Below, in pieces: positions 18,301-27,816 of a DNA stretch of 64,000 bases. The stretch is taken from assembly GCA_031417395.1 (NCBI GenBank), contig JANOVM010000030.1:1-64000 (forward strand). Direction: 5' to 3'. A program made the position numbers and the translations under genes. This stretch comes from JADKIH01 sp031417395. GTDB taxonomy: Bacteria > Bacteroidota > Bacteroidia > AKYH767-A > 2013-40CM-41-45. Position 1 is the stretch's first letter. Each line of letters starts with the position of its first letter. Under the pieces are notes generated by a model. It was not told where the DNA came from, searched no databases, and saw only the letters and a list, made by a program, of their open reading frames with translations.

Positions 18301-19009
18301 AGACTGGCGCGTTAACAAAGGGGCTACACCTTCATCGGGTACAGGTCCTGATTTCGATCACACTACCGGAACAACTGTAGGAAAATATATTTATCTGGAA
18401 GCTTCAGGAACCTGCAATGGAAAAACAGCAATTCTTTATAGTCCTTGTTTTGATCTCAATGGAATTTCTTCCTCTCTTCTTACTTTTTGGTATCATATGT
18501 ATGGATCAAATTCCGGGGAAATTCATATCGATGTAATTAGTGAAGACCAAGTTTATAATGATATTGTCCCGCCTTTAGTAGCCAATTATGGAAATATCTG
18601 GCTTAAGGATTCAGTTTTACTTGACCAATTTAGCGGACAAAAAATAGTTGTTCGCTTTCGTGGAATTACCGGTAACGATTATCAAAGCGATATTGCACTC
18701 GATGATATTGGCGTTTATTCTTTATCGACAGGAATTCAGGAGAACTTAACCGATAAATTGTTTAGTGTGTTCCCAAATCCCGGTAGTGGTATTTTTAATT
18801 ATATGGCAAATGCTCCATTCGGAAAAAAGTATACCATTGTTGTTGAAGACTTATTGGGGCGAAGGGTATATAAAAATGAAGTGTTAAATAATACTACCGT
18901 TCAAAATGGAATTATCGATTTAAAGAAAGAACCTAAAGGTGTCTATACTGCTACTTTCTACACTGATACTTATTCAAAGCAAGTGAAATTGATTAATATA
19001 AATCAATAG
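15386..19009 (+). CDS. T9SS-secreted subtilisin-like (S8) protease
   Basis: A 1207-residue secreted serine protease. After a signal peptide and a ~200-residue propeptide-like region comes the S8 catalytic domain. VTIGLADDGLIG carries the catalytic Asp (D243), GGSHGDMTSGI the His (H268), FSGGNDGT the oxyanion Asn (N357), and GGGTSAASPGIAG the nucleophile Ser (S437). A P-domain or jellyroll-like region (~505-630) follows, then a Ser-Thr-rich domain (VTFPNGGEGLVPNETELIRW), an Fn3-like segment (PDSIGLAWNAVTGATGYNIS) and a MAM/CUB-like beta domain. The last ~85 residues (LFSVFPNPGSGIFNY) form a type A T9SS sorting domain. All triad residues are present, so it is probably active. The M14 peptidase gene follows 48 bp downstream. 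Confidence 0.93.
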   Translation: MFKKYILLLCGIISYYHLLAINPKDALLLQSGFIYPPENIDKILLEIISPDEIVDGYYYRIIQFKDYPDENQKAEIKKSGIIINNYLPYRAYNCAIPANFDKSKWQQLKVRSIIKWLEEYKLCKSLSGFNYPNYALIEKGKADLVVHYQKNISTESAIKYFESYGFIVIRKIDLTHTCTLRIPKDKLRQLANLPFVYYIEPISPPSKKDDTEGRSLHRSNAINCEYTTGRHYDGNGVTIGLADDGLIGPHIDFQGRVTQHTTALGGSHGDMTSGICMGAGNLIQRIKGMATGSYLHVFDIANYPQIVDALANYNNYGIVITSTSYSQGCNEYTSDSEFGDQFIHDNAPIEFCFSGGNDGTADCSYGAGSGWGNITGGYKVGKNVIACGNLNATDNLDASSSRGPAPDGRIKPDICSNGVDQRSTDEANTYQVGGGTSAASPGIAGILAQLYQAYKEINNVPNPPSALIKAILLNSAEDLGNPGPDYKFGWGRVNAFRAVTTIEDHRYFSDSIVQGQSKSYTISVPSGVNQLRIMLYWHDEGGNPAAAKYLVNDLDIQVTNPANSVFNPWVLDPTPNAIALNSNAVRGIDSLNNVEQVTIDSASGGLYTITVQGSQVPLGIQKYHIAYEYRTDSVHVTFPNGGEGLVPNETELIRWDAQGTNGNFTIRYSKDSGANWNLISPSVPGSQRYYSWNVPNIVSDSVLIEVSRNGYSDVSDTEFTIIRSPANLHVTFACPDSIGLAWNAVTGATGYNISMLGNKYMDFIGTTNSTNFVVYNTNPLTDYWFSVLALGPSGGKGSRANAINQQPGLINCSLTLDGSINSILFPGSGLMTDCQNISSLPVNVALQNTGINSFGNFNVNYSLNSGATVTESFIGTIAPGNISNFTFNQPLSLLSIGNYSLKTWLSLAGDLNAYNDTSSISINVIVGSTNTLSVNESFDSFGLCSTGSDCEQTICPLGNGWINETNGIYDDIDWRVNKGATPSSGTGPDFDHTTGTTVGKYIYLEASGTCNGKTAILYSPCFDLNGISSSLLTFWYHMYGSNSGEIHIDVISEDQVYNDIVPPLVANYGNIWLKDSVLLDQFSGQKIVVRFRGITGNDYQSDIALDDIGVYSLSTGIQENLTDKLFSVFPNPGSGIFNYMANAPFGKKYTIVVEDLLGRRVYKNEVLNNTTVQNGIIDLKKEPKGVYTATFYTDTYSKQVKLININQ

Positions 19010-19057
19010 AATTATTATTGCACTTCAAAACAGGTTAATTAAATAAAATAACATTTT

Positions 19058-21445
19058 ATGCATAAGCTACTCCTATTTCTCTTTTTAATTATTACTCAAT
19101 TCATTCATGCAAGTGAATTAAAATACAGTCGTGCACGAATATGGTTTGATGGAAAACCTGCTTACATTCTTGCAGCAACCGGTATTGATTTATCGGAAGG
19201 TGAATACCAAAAAGGAAAATGGTTTTCCTCTGATTTTAGTGAAAGAGAAATTTTAGAAATTCGGAAAACAGGATTTCGTGTTGAAATATTAATTGATGAC
19301 GTAAAATCCTTTTACAGAAACAGAAATAACAATACATTAAAGACTTCTTCAGTCGGCACACCTTGTGGTATACCAGCTCCCGAGTATCCTGTACCCTCTC
19401 ATTTTCACCTTGGCAGCATGGGTGGATTTTATACATACAATGAAATGTTGGATATTGTTGATTCAATGGCTTTGCTTTATCCCAATTTAATTTCTGCAAA
19501 ACAGTCCATTGATGCAACTAACACCATAGAGAACCGTCCAATCTATTATCTCAAAATTTCCGATAATCCCAATACAGATGAAACGGAACCGGAGGTCTTA
19601 TACGACGCAGTCCATCATGCTCGAGAGCCTGAATCAATGACCTCTTTAATTTACTATATGTGGTATTTGCTTGAAAATTATGCAAGCGATACTGCCATAA
19701 AAGCACTGGTAGATAATACGGAAATGTATTTTATCCCGTGTGTAAATCCTGATGGATATATTTACAATGAACAAACCGATCCCAATGGCGGTGGGCAGTG
19801 GCGTAAGAACAGAAGAGATAATCTTGATGGCGAATTCGGTGTGGATTTAAACCGCAACTATGGGTATGAATGGGGTTACGATACAATCGGTTCTTCTCTC
19901 AACACTTTTTCTAATACCTACAGGGGCACATCTGCATTCAGTGAACCGGAAACGCAGGCCATGAGAAATTTTATGAATACAAGGCATTTCTCTCTTGCAT
20001 TAAATTACCACACCTTCGGTTCTCACCACATCATTCCCTGGGGATATATTCCAAATTTATTGACTCCCGACTCTCTGGAACTTCAAACTTTTGGAGAAGC
20101 GGTAACACGATTCAATAATTATCATGTTGGAACAACCAATCAAACTCTTAATTATCTTGTAAACGGAGTAGCAGATGACTGGATGTATGGTGAACAGGTT
20201 TCTAAAGCTAAAATTTATTCCATGACTCCTGAAATTGGAACCAATTTTGATGGTTTCTGGCCGGCATCTAACAGGATTATTCCACTCAGCCAGGAAAACG
20301 TTTATGCTAATTTAACACTTGCAAAACTTGCCGGTCGTTATGGAATAGTTAATCATAATGAACCTAGATATGTCTCTCAAATATCCAATCAATTCGTTTT
20401 TAATTTCCAACAACTGGGATTAGATACTTCCGGAACATGCACAATTTCCATTGTTCCGCTTACTTCCAATTTTGCTTCTGTAGGATCACCGGTTACAATT
20501 TCAAATTTAAGTGTCCTGCAATCGGTTGCTGATTCTATTTCTTTTAACCTTGTATCCTCTATAAGCCAGGCAGAAGAAATACGTTATGCCGTTGTCGCCA
20601 ATAATGGTCTTTATAATTTTACGGATACAATATCCCAACTCTATGGAACAAATACAACGGTGTTCTATGATTCTGCAAATACCTTTTTAAGCTGGAGTGC
20701 TTTCCCAAGTTCATTCTGGGGGACAACTGATGAAGATTATGTTTCAGCACCCTATTCTATTACTGATTCGCCTTATAATATTTACCAACCGAATGCCAAC
20801 GATCCTTTAACTATTAATAATCCAATTAACTTAACAGGAAGTATGGATGCCCGGCTAACATTCTGGGCTAAATGGAATTTTGAAGCCGGTGTTGATTATG
20901 CACAAGTTCTTGCATCTTCAGATATGGGAATAAACTGGACACCTCTTTGCGGAAAATATACAGTTCCCGGCACATCGCTTCAAGCTCAAGGGGAGCCTCT
21001 TTACAATGCAAGCCGGTTCGATTGGGTTAAAGAAGAAATGGATTTGTCCGATTACCTTGGACAAAGTATCCTGATTCGTTTTCTCTTAATAAGTGATGTC
21101 GGACAGGAGTTAGATGGATTTTATTTTGATGATTTAAGCGTTGAAACAATTCCTATTAATACCGGACTTGCATCTATAAGCGATTCGAAAATTAAATTAT
21201 CTCAAGCTTATCCAAATCCGGCAGAAGAATCTACAGTAATAAATTTCTCCAACGTTCCTGAGGGCTCTGTTTTCTTCGTTTATAACACATTGGCTCAAAA
21301 AGTATTTCAATTGACTATTAAACAATCTTCAGGAAAAATTAATTTACTTATTGAAAATTTTTCAAACGGACTTTATAATTATTGTATACGTACATCCGAC
21401 GGAAAACAATCTTCCTCCCATAAATTCCTCGTAACGAAAAATTAA
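19058..21445 (+). CDS. T9SS-secreted zinc carboxypeptidase (M14)
   Basis: A 795-residue secreted metallocarboxypeptidase. After a signal peptide and a propeptide (~20-105) the M14 domain follows. DAVHHAREPESM (~residues 183-194) holds the H-x-x-E zinc pair (H187, E190), RKNRRDN and GVDLNRNYGYEWG form the substrate-carboxylate pocket, NYHTFGSHH supplies the third zinc ligand (H318), and MTPEIGT the catalytic Glu (E392). The remainder has beta domains, including a MAM-like segment (LTFWAKWNFEAGVDYAQVLA, ~595-700), and ends in a type A T9SS sorting domain (LSQAYPNPAEESTVINFS). All M14 residues are intact. Together with the upstream subtilase it would degrade extracellular protein to amino acids. 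It is followed by a CTTTGCG-repeat stretch. Confidence 0.93.
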   Translation: MHKLLLFLFLIITQFIHASELKYSRARIWFDGKPAYILAATGIDLSEGEYQKGKWFSSDFSEREILEIRKTGFRVEILIDDVKSFYRNRNNNTLKTSSVGTPCGIPAPEYPVPSHFHLGSMGGFYTYNEMLDIVDSMALLYPNLISAKQSIDATNTIENRPIYYLKISDNPNTDETEPEVLYDAVHHAREPESMTSLIYYMWYLLENYASDTAIKALVDNTEMYFIPCVNPDGYIYNEQTDPNGGGQWRKNRRDNLDGEFGVDLNRNYGYEWGYDTIGSSLNTFSNTYRGTSAFSEPETQAMRNFMNTRHFSLALNYHTFGSHHIIPWGYIPNLLTPDSLELQTFGEAVTRFNNYHVGTTNQTLNYLVNGVADDWMYGEQVSKAKIYSMTPEIGTNFDGFWPASNRIIPLSQENVYANLTLAKLAGRYGIVNHNEPRYVSQISNQFVFNFQQLGLDTSGTCTISIVPLTSNFASVGSPVTISNLSVLQSVADSISFNLVSSISQAEEIRYAVVANNGLYNFTDTISQLYGTNTTVFYDSANTFLSWSAFPSSFWGTTDEDYVSAPYSITDSPYNIYQPNANDPLTINNPINLTGSMDARLTFWAKWNFEAGVDYAQVLASSDMGINWTPLCGKYTVPGTSLQAQGEPLYNASRFDWVKEEMDLSDYLGQSILIRFLLISDVGQELDGFYFDDLSVETIPINTGLASISDSKIKLSQAYPNPAEESTVINFSNVPEGSVFFVYNTLAQKVFQLTIKQSSGKINLLIENFSNGLYNYCIRTSDGKQSSSHKFLVTKN

Positions 21446-21470
21446 TCGACAGATACCAATTTAATTTCCC

Positions 21471-21515
21471 CCTTTGCGAATCTTTGCGCTAAACCTTTGC
21501 GTGCTCTGCGGTTAA
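21471..21515 (+). repeat. CTTTGCG-type intergenic repeat
   Basis: Three CTTTGCG copies (at 21472, 21482 and 21495) and one CTCTGCGG lie in a row shortly before the BNR-repeat gene. A related TTTGCGCTAA block occurs at 49977-49990, before the hydrolase gene at 50011. Confidence 0.6.
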
Positions 21516-21590
21516 TAAAAAATCTTTAAAACATTTTCCAACAGAAGAATCGTTCCCATTTTTCCCTAACTTTATTAAAAATTATAAGTT

Positions 21591-24104
21591 ATGAAAAGAT
21601 TTTTTCTTATAACAGTTTCAATTTTATTTATAGCGCCTGCATATTCCCAACCATCATCTTTTACCCCCCGTGGTATAGGCGGCGGCGGTGCCCTGTTTTT
21701 CCCAACTATCAATCCGGCTAACGACAATGAATTCTATGTCAGCTGCGATATGAGTGAATTGTTCCACAGCAATGATTTCGGAAACACATACGATCAGATT
21801 CATTTCAACAAGCTGCAGGTATTTAATACATCAACGTATGAATTTACCGCAGACCCGAATATTGCATATTCCAATTTTAACGACGGCAATAACGGCTATC
21901 CTGTTAAAACAACCGATGGAGGAAATACGTGGAACCAACTCAATGCATACGATCTAAATACCTATGGCAATGTTTATAAAATGAGCGCCAATTATTATAA
22001 TCCCAATCAATTACTTGTTGGTGCTTATGGTGATATTCTTTTTTCTAATGATTTCGGACTATCCTTTACGCTCGTTAAACATACAGCCAATATGGGAGCC
22101 GGAATAATAATGGGTGGCGTTTTCTGGGATGGAAATAATATTTACATAGGTACTAATGAGGGACTCATTTATTCAACCAATGCCGGCGCATCTTTTAATG
22201 TTATGCCAACCTCAGGTATGACGGCCGGACAAGTAATATGGAGTTTTGCAGGAGCTAAAAACGGCAACAGTACAAGATTTGCCTGCATAGCAGCAAATAC
22301 TTCCGGAACATATAATGGAATCATGCCATGGGATTACAACGGTTATGCAAAAGAAATTTATATCATGGACAATGCAAATGGCACCTGGACAGCAAAGTCT
22401 TCAGGAATAAATTTTTCCAATGACTTTGTCATGTATGTTGGAATGGCATGGAATGACATTAACACAATTTACCTTGGAGGAAACGATAATGCTTTAGGAG
22501 CACCACTTGTATTTAAATCAAGCGATGGAGGAAATTCCTGGATTAAAAAATTCAATACTACCAATAACTCCAACATCATTACAGCCTGGGAAGGTTATCA
22601 AGGCGATAAAAACTGGAGCTGGAGTGAAAATTGTTTTGGAATTTCTGTAGCACCTCTTAATTCTGCAAAGGTAATGTTCAGTTCTTTCAGCAATGTTGAA
22701 GTTAGCAGCGACAGCGGTAATAGCTGGAAACAAGCCTACGTCAATTCAAATGATCAGCATGTTGCCGGCAATCCGACTCCTAAAAACCAAACCTATCACA
22801 GCATAGGTTTGGAGAATACAACTTCCTGGCAGGTACATTGGCAAAATGCAAATACGATGATGGGATGTTACAGTGATATTGGAGGAATCAGAAGTACAGA
22901 TGCCGGAACTTCGTGGGGTTTTACGTATTCGGGATTTTCTGTAAACTCTTTGTACAGAATTGCAAAAACATCCAATGGAAATATGTATGGCGCTTGCAGC
23001 AACATTCACGATATGTATCAGAGCACAAGACTGAAAGATGCTCAATTAGATGCTAATGATGGTAATGGTAAAATTGTATTCTCTGCAGATGATGGCGCAA
23101 CCTGGAGTACCTTACATTCATTTAATCATCCTGTTTTCTGGCTCGCCCCAGATCCCAACGATGCCAATACCATGTATGCTTCTATCATCCATTATGGAGG
23201 AATGCAGGGTTCCCAGATAGGTGGCATTTATGTTACACACAATTTAAGCAATGGAGTTGCTTCTACTTGGACAAAATTATCAAATCCGCCACGCACGGAA
23301 GGCCATCCTGCTTGTATTATTGTCTTAAATGATGGAAAAGTAGTTTGTACTTATTCCGGTAGATTAAATCCAAATTCTTTTACTTCAAGTTCCGGTGTAT
23401 TTATTTTTGATCCTGCTTTAAACTCCTGGACAGATGTCAGTGATGCAGGAATGCACTATTGGACAAAAGACATAATAGTCGATCCATCCGATCCTTCTCA
23501 AAACACCTTGTACGTTTGTGTATTCAGCGGCTGGGGAGGCTCTGCTAATGGATTGGGGGGATTGTATAAAACAACAACACGTGGTTCTTCCTGGACGAAA
23601 TTGACTGCATCACAATTTGACAGAGTCACTTCACTAACTTTTAATCCGCAAAATTTAAATCAAGCCTACTTAACAACTGAAACACAAGGGTTATGGGTCA
23701 GTAATGATATGAATACAGCTACTCCATCCTGGAATCTTGTAAATACTTATCCTTTCCGTCAGCCCGAAAGAGTATTTTTCAATCCATACAATAACAATGA
23801 AATGTGGGTTACCAGTTTTGGAAATGGAATGAAGGTGGGGAATCTACTTCCTTCAGGGATTGCAGATTTTACTGAATCTGAAAACACTTTTTCCTTCTAC
23901 CCAAACCCCGCAAGCAAAAATATTTACTTTAAAACAAATTCATTTGCTTCAAATAATTTACTTTCAATTACTGATGCAATTGGTAAATTAATATATATGC
24001 AGAACATTAATTTGAATGTTACAGAAATAAATTGCAGCGATTGGAAAAAGGGAACCTATTATTTAAATTATAAAAACACAAAAAAAATATTTATTAAAAA
24101 TTAA
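21591..24104 (+). CDS. T9SS-secreted BNR/sortilin-like beta-propeller protein
   Basis: An 837-residue secreted protein. After the signal peptide (MKRFFLITVSILFIAPAYSQ) come repeats with the BNR/Asp-box pattern S-x-D-x-G-x-T-W: TTDGGNTWNQL, SNDFGLSFTL, STNAGASFNV, SSDGGNSWIKK, SSDSGNSWKQ, STDAGTSWGF, SADDGATWSTL and TTRGSSWTKL. This is the multi-blade fold of sialidases, GH74 xyloglucanases and VPS10 domains. No convincing sialidase arginine triad or GH74 catalytic pair could be identified, so enzyme activity is uncertain. The C-terminal ~80 residues (NTFSFYPNPASKNIYFKTNS) are a type A T9SS sorting domain. It is convergent with the next gene, 21 bp apart. Confidence 0.85.
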   Translation: MKRFFLITVSILFIAPAYSQPSSFTPRGIGGGGALFFPTINPANDNEFYVSCDMSELFHSNDFGNTYDQIHFNKLQVFNTSTYEFTADPNIAYSNFNDGNNGYPVKTTDGGNTWNQLNAYDLNTYGNVYKMSANYYNPNQLLVGAYGDILFSNDFGLSFTLVKHTANMGAGIIMGGVFWDGNNIYIGTNEGLIYSTNAGASFNVMPTSGMTAGQVIWSFAGAKNGNSTRFACIAANTSGTYNGIMPWDYNGYAKEIYIMDNANGTWTAKSSGINFSNDFVMYVGMAWNDINTIYLGGNDNALGAPLVFKSSDGGNSWIKKFNTTNNSNIITAWEGYQGDKNWSWSENCFGISVAPLNSAKVMFSSFSNVEVSSDSGNSWKQAYVNSNDQHVAGNPTPKNQTYHSIGLENTTSWQVHWQNANTMMGCYSDIGGIRSTDAGTSWGFTYSGFSVNSLYRIAKTSNGNMYGACSNIHDMYQSTRLKDAQLDANDGNGKIVFSADDGATWSTLHSFNHPVFWLAPDPNDANTMYASIIHYGGMQGSQIGGIYVTHNLSNGVASTWTKLSNPPRTEGHPACIIVLNDGKVVCTYSGRLNPNSFTSSSGVFIFDPALNSWTDVSDAGMHYWTKDIIVDPSDPSQNTLYVCVFSGWGGSANGLGGLYKTTTRGSSWTKLTASQFDRVTSLTFNPQNLNQAYLTTETQGLWVSNDMNTATPSWNLVNTYPFRQPERVFFNPYNNNEMWVTSFGNGMKVGNLLPSGIADFTESENTFSFYPNPASKNIYFKTNSFASNNLLSITDAIGKLIYMQNINLNVTEINCSDWKKGTYYLNYKNTKKIFIKN

Positions 24105-24125
24105 ATATATCGGTTAAAATCTCTA

Positions 24126-25124
24126 TTATTTCGGGGGAAAATAAATTTTCTTCCTTATTGTTTCTCGATTGGTCTTACAAAGTATTAAATAAACTCCTGA
24201 GATAAACCGGCTAATTTCCGTAACGTCTTGAGTGTCCCCAGGAGATAAAACAAAAATACTTGAGTATACTGATTGGCCATGTAGATTTAGTATTTCGATT
24301 GAAATATCCTGTTTTTGAAAATCATTAATTGAAGCATATAGATTATTCCCTGACACAGTGAATTCAATTTCTGTAGCTTTACTATTAATAAGGTTCACGC
24401 CGCTGCAATAATCAGAATAACGGCAACTATCGATAAACCAATATCCGGGAGTCTGAGCTAGTTGAAAAGCACAAGTGTCGAAATAAACTTTATTGTTATG
24501 ACTGAAACAACTTAAAAAATTGCCGGCCAAATGCTGAATTCCTGTACAACTTTGAAAATAAAAACCGAAATCATTATAAGTATAAGGATATAAAAATGTT
24601 TCAGGACAACCCACTCCCTCAATCCATAGCATCGTATTTCCGCCATTTGATCCATTTAGATAAAATATTCGGCTGGTTCCAACCGGTAAATTAAAATTAA
24701 AAATGGAATCAACTCTATAAACACCAGAAGGGTGTAATGGAGAATTTACAATACTGTTAATAGTTAGTGTATCACCGGTTTGTAATGAATAGTCATACAA
24801 AACAATTTCAGGATTAAACAGGTTATCGATAAAATAAATTCTTTTTTGAGCAGTATCCTCTCTTACATAACCTGAAGTACACCAACCTCCAAATTCAATT
24901 ATTTTATATGACTTAAATTGAATTATCGTATCTCCAATTGTTCTCTCAGCCCAGGGTGCTCCATAAAAATAATTTCCATAATTACATACTGTTGAAGCTA
25001 TTTTAAAAGCGAAACATTTAGATTGATAATTCCATTCATTGATTGAATCAATTGTTGGAATGTATTGCTGAGAAAACGATACTTGAGAATTTAGCAATAG
25101 TAATAACAAAATTATTTTTTTCAT
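24126..25124 (-). CDS. T9SS-secreted hypothetical protein
   Basis: A 332-residue secreted protein. I use the ATG at 25124, which begins the signal peptide MKKIILLLLLLNSQVSFSQ; the longer frame adds an unlikely prefix. The mature region is cysteine-rich for a secreted protein (for example IASTVCNYGNYFYGAPWAER, FQSCTGIQHLAGNFLSCFSH, DTCAFQ, CRYSDYCSG), suggesting disulfides. The last ~80 residues (TEIEFTVSGNNLYASINDFQ ... SGVYLILCKTNRETIRKKIY) have the shape of a T9SS sorting domain but lack the canonical YPNP. This looks like a small extracellular protein typical of Bacteroidota; I do not recognise its activity. Confidence 0.7.
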   Translation of the reverse strand: MKKIILLLLLLNSQVSFSQQYIPTIDSINEWNYQSKCFAFKIASTVCNYGNYFYGAPWAERTIGDTIIQFKSYKIIEFGGWCTSGYVREDTAQKRIYFIDNLFNPEIVLYDYSLQTGDTLTINSIVNSPLHPSGVYRVDSIFNFNLPVGTSRIFYLNGSNGGNTMLWIEGVGCPETFLYPYTYNDFGFYFQSCTGIQHLAGNFLSCFSHNNKVYFDTCAFQLAQTPGYWFIDSCRYSDYCSGVNLINSKATEIEFTVSGNNLYASINDFQKQDISIEILNLHGQSVYSSIFVLSPGDTQDVTEISRFISGVYLILCKTNRETIRKKIYFPPK

Positions 25125-25184
25125 TTCCGAAAATATTTTACAAGTTAAAATTGACAACCATTAAATGTAAATTTAACAAATAAA

Positions 25185-27671
25185 TTATAAAGGATCAACA
25201 TCAGCCAAAATCTGAACCGATAAAAACGATCGATCCTTATAAAAATCATTTATACAATCCTTAATTACCCTCTTTGCTTCTGTTGATGAAGCTTTTCGTT
25301 CAATTTTAACAATAATGTTTCTGTAGTATAGATTTCGAATCCTCGATACTAATGGAATATGGGGCCCCAGAATTCTGCTTCCAAGCTTTTTCTGAAGAAG
25401 CTCAGCAAGGATTTGTGCAGCTTCGCCGGCAAGATCATTATCCTTATGACGCAGTGTTAATTCAATAAGTCGCGAATGCGGCGGGTATTCAAACTGAAGC
25501 CTTTCAATTAAATCACGTTTATAAAACCCTTCATAATCGTTAGCGACTACATCGGCAATTACCCAATGTCCCGGTTGCTGTGTTTGAATTATTACCCTGC
25601 CTCGTTTCTGCTTTCTACCTGAGCGACCGCTCACCTGAGCCATCAACTGATAACTTCTTTCAAAAGACCTGAAGTCAGGGAAGTTTAGTAATTGATCGGC
25701 ATTAATAATTCCTACTGTGGTAATATTATCAAAGTCGAGCCCCTTAGTAACCATTTGGGTTCCTACCAAAATATCAATTCTTCTGTCTTCGAAATCGGCA
25801 ATTATTTTCTGAAGAGATGCTTTCGTACGAGTAGTATCCAAATCCATTCGTGCTATGCGCGCTTCAGGAAAAAAAAGAGCAATCTCCTCCTCTATTTTTT
25901 CAGTTCCAAATCCTTTTACTTCCACATGAAAATCACCGCAATTACTGCATGCAGAAGGAACATTTTCAACAAAGCCGCAATAATGACATTTTAGAATATG
26001 ACTTTGTTTATGATATGTAAGCGTTACGGAACAGTTTTTACAATGCGGAATAAAATTGCAATTCCTGCATTCCAGATAATTTGAAAAGCCTCTTCTGTTT
26101 TGGAATAAGATAACCTGCTCTTTATTAGAAAGCGCTTCCTGAATGGATTGAATCAACTCAGGAGTAAAATGTGATTTCATTAACTTCTTCCTTTTCGACT
26201 CCTTTACATCAGCAACAATTATCTCAGGCATTTGTATACCGCCATAACGTTCTGTCAGTTTTACCAATCCGAACCGTTTGCTTTCTGCATTCAAATAACT
26301 TTCCAATGAAGGTGTAGCGGAACCCAATAGAGTTTTGGCTTTATGATTCTTTGCAAGCAAAATTGCAGTATCCCTACCGTTGTACCTGGGAGCCGGATCC
26401 TGTTGCTTGTAACTTTGATCGTGTTCCTCGTCCACAATGACCAAACCGAGATTACTAAACGGCAAGAAAAGTGCAGATCGTGCACCTAAAACAATTTGAG
26501 AACGGTTATGCTGCATGGAAGGCGAAAAATTCAAAACATGGTTCCATACTTCTACCCTTTCATTGCTTGAATACTTTGAATGATATACGCCAACCTTGTC
26601 GCCAAAATATTTCTGAAGCCTGATAATTAATTGAGTTGTTAAAGCGATTTCAGGAAGAAGATAAAGTACCTGTCTGCCTTCACGAATGGTCTCTTCAATA
26701 AGATGAATATATACCTCCGTCTTTCCGCTGGAAGTGACACCTTGCAATAAAGCTACATCGTGCTCCTTATAAGCGTTTTTTAATTCTTCAAGTGCCTTCT
26801 GCTGACTTTCACTTAACGTAAGAGGCTTAATCAATTTATTTCCCGGCAGAGGAATTCTATCAACAATAACATCAAACTCAACAAGAATGCCATTGGAAAT
26901 TAATGATTCAACAGAACTCTTTGAAACATCTTTATAATTCAACAATACTGATTTCTTCACAGATGAACGATCGGCATCGTCAAATAAATATTTCATAAAA
27001 ACCATAAGCGTTTCCAGTTGTTTCGTTTTTCTGGAATTTTGCTCAAGCTCACGGAAAAGGTTTTCTAAAGCAGACTCTTCTTTGTAAGCAGAGGCAAAAC
27101 GAATATGGGTTTCTTTCCGTGGCTTATACCGTTGACTAATTTCTTCCGTCATCAAAATCAAATCCCTCTCCAAAGCCCTTTTCAATACCTGATGAACATT
27201 TGTTTTTTTCAGAAGCTTTTCAATTTCGGCCACACTCATTTCATTCTTCTCCTTTAAAGCTTCAAGAATGATTTCTTCACTTTCAGTCAGCACTGTTTTT
27301 TCAGGATCAAATCCCGAAGCAGCCATTACCATGGTTTCACTTTGCAATTTTAGTGAAGCAGGTAAAGCACAATTCATCACTTCGCCCTCCGTACACATAT
27401 AATAAGCCGACATCCATTCCCATAAACGGAATTGTTGGTCATTAACGACGGGATGTTCATCAAGCACAGACTGAATCTCTTTCATTTCACCTGTTCCGGG
27501 TCTTAAATTGTGAATGCGCTTGATTAATGCTGAATAAATCTTTTGTTTTCCAAAAGGGACAATTACGCGTTTGCCAATTGCAATTTCACCAATGAAATTT
27601 TCAGGTACACGATAGGTGAATAAGTTATTCACAGCCAACGGTAAAAGTACGTCTACGAAAATTTCAGCCAT
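25185..27671 (-). CDS. priA: Primosomal helicase PriA
   Basis: An 828-residue replication-restart helicase that recognises stalled forks and loads the primosome. Domains in order: the N-terminal 3'-DNA-binding domain (MAEIFVDVLLPLAVNNLFTY), a winged-helix region (~125-200), then the superfamily 2 motor with LLQGVTSSGKTEVYI (Walker A, ~309-323), VIVDEEHDQSYKQQD (~411-425) and LLGSATPSLESY. Eight cysteines in the zinc-binding insert follow (CRNCNF, CKNC, CHYCGF, CSNCGD, ~535-578), then GTQMVTKGLDFDNITTVGI and QVSGRSGRKQKRG. The length and all motifs are normal for PriA. The gene is divergent from the OstA-like gene. Confidence 0.96.
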   Translation of the reverse strand: MAEIFVDVLLPLAVNNLFTYRVPENFIGEIAIGKRVIVPFGKQKIYSALIKRIHNLRPGTGEMKEIQSVLDEHPVVNDQQFRLWEWMSAYYMCTEGEVMNCALPASLKLQSETMVMAASGFDPEKTVLTESEEIILEALKEKNEMSVAEIEKLLKKTNVHQVLKRALERDLILMTEEISQRYKPRKETHIRFASAYKEESALENLFRELEQNSRKTKQLETLMVFMKYLFDDADRSSVKKSVLLNYKDVSKSSVESLISNGILVEFDVIVDRIPLPGNKLIKPLTLSESQQKALEELKNAYKEHDVALLQGVTSSGKTEVYIHLIEETIREGRQVLYLLPEIALTTQLIIRLQKYFGDKVGVYHSKYSSNERVEVWNHVLNFSPSMQHNRSQIVLGARSALFLPFSNLGLVIVDEEHDQSYKQQDPAPRYNGRDTAILLAKNHKAKTLLGSATPSLESYLNAESKRFGLVKLTERYGGIQMPEIIVADVKESKRKKLMKSHFTPELIQSIQEALSNKEQVILFQNRRGFSNYLECRNCNFIPHCKNCSVTLTYHKQSHILKCHYCGFVENVPSACSNCGDFHVEVKGFGTEKIEEEIALFFPEARIARMDLDTTRTKASLQKIIADFEDRRIDILVGTQMVTKGLDFDNITTVGIINADQLLNFPDFRSFERSYQLMAQVSGRSGRKQKRGRVIIQTQQPGHWVIADVVANDYEGFYKRDLIERLQFEYPPHSRLIELTLRHKDNDLAGEAAQILAELLQKKLGSRILGPHIPLVSRIRNLYYRNIIVKIERKASSTEAKRVIKDCINDFYKDRSFLSVQILADVDPL

Positions 27672-27816
27672 AATTTACTTAATTGTGTTAAGAAAAACCA
27701 TTCCCAACAAACCAACTTACTTTAATTAGTAATTTGATGCTACAAAGTTGAAAAAATTTATCATACATCTGATAAATCATTTTTAAGGAATAATACATTT
27801 AAATATTTCAAAATAC

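Noticed and set aside
24105..24125. Terminator between the convergent T9SS genes
   Set aside because: The 21-bp gap is too short and has no stem.
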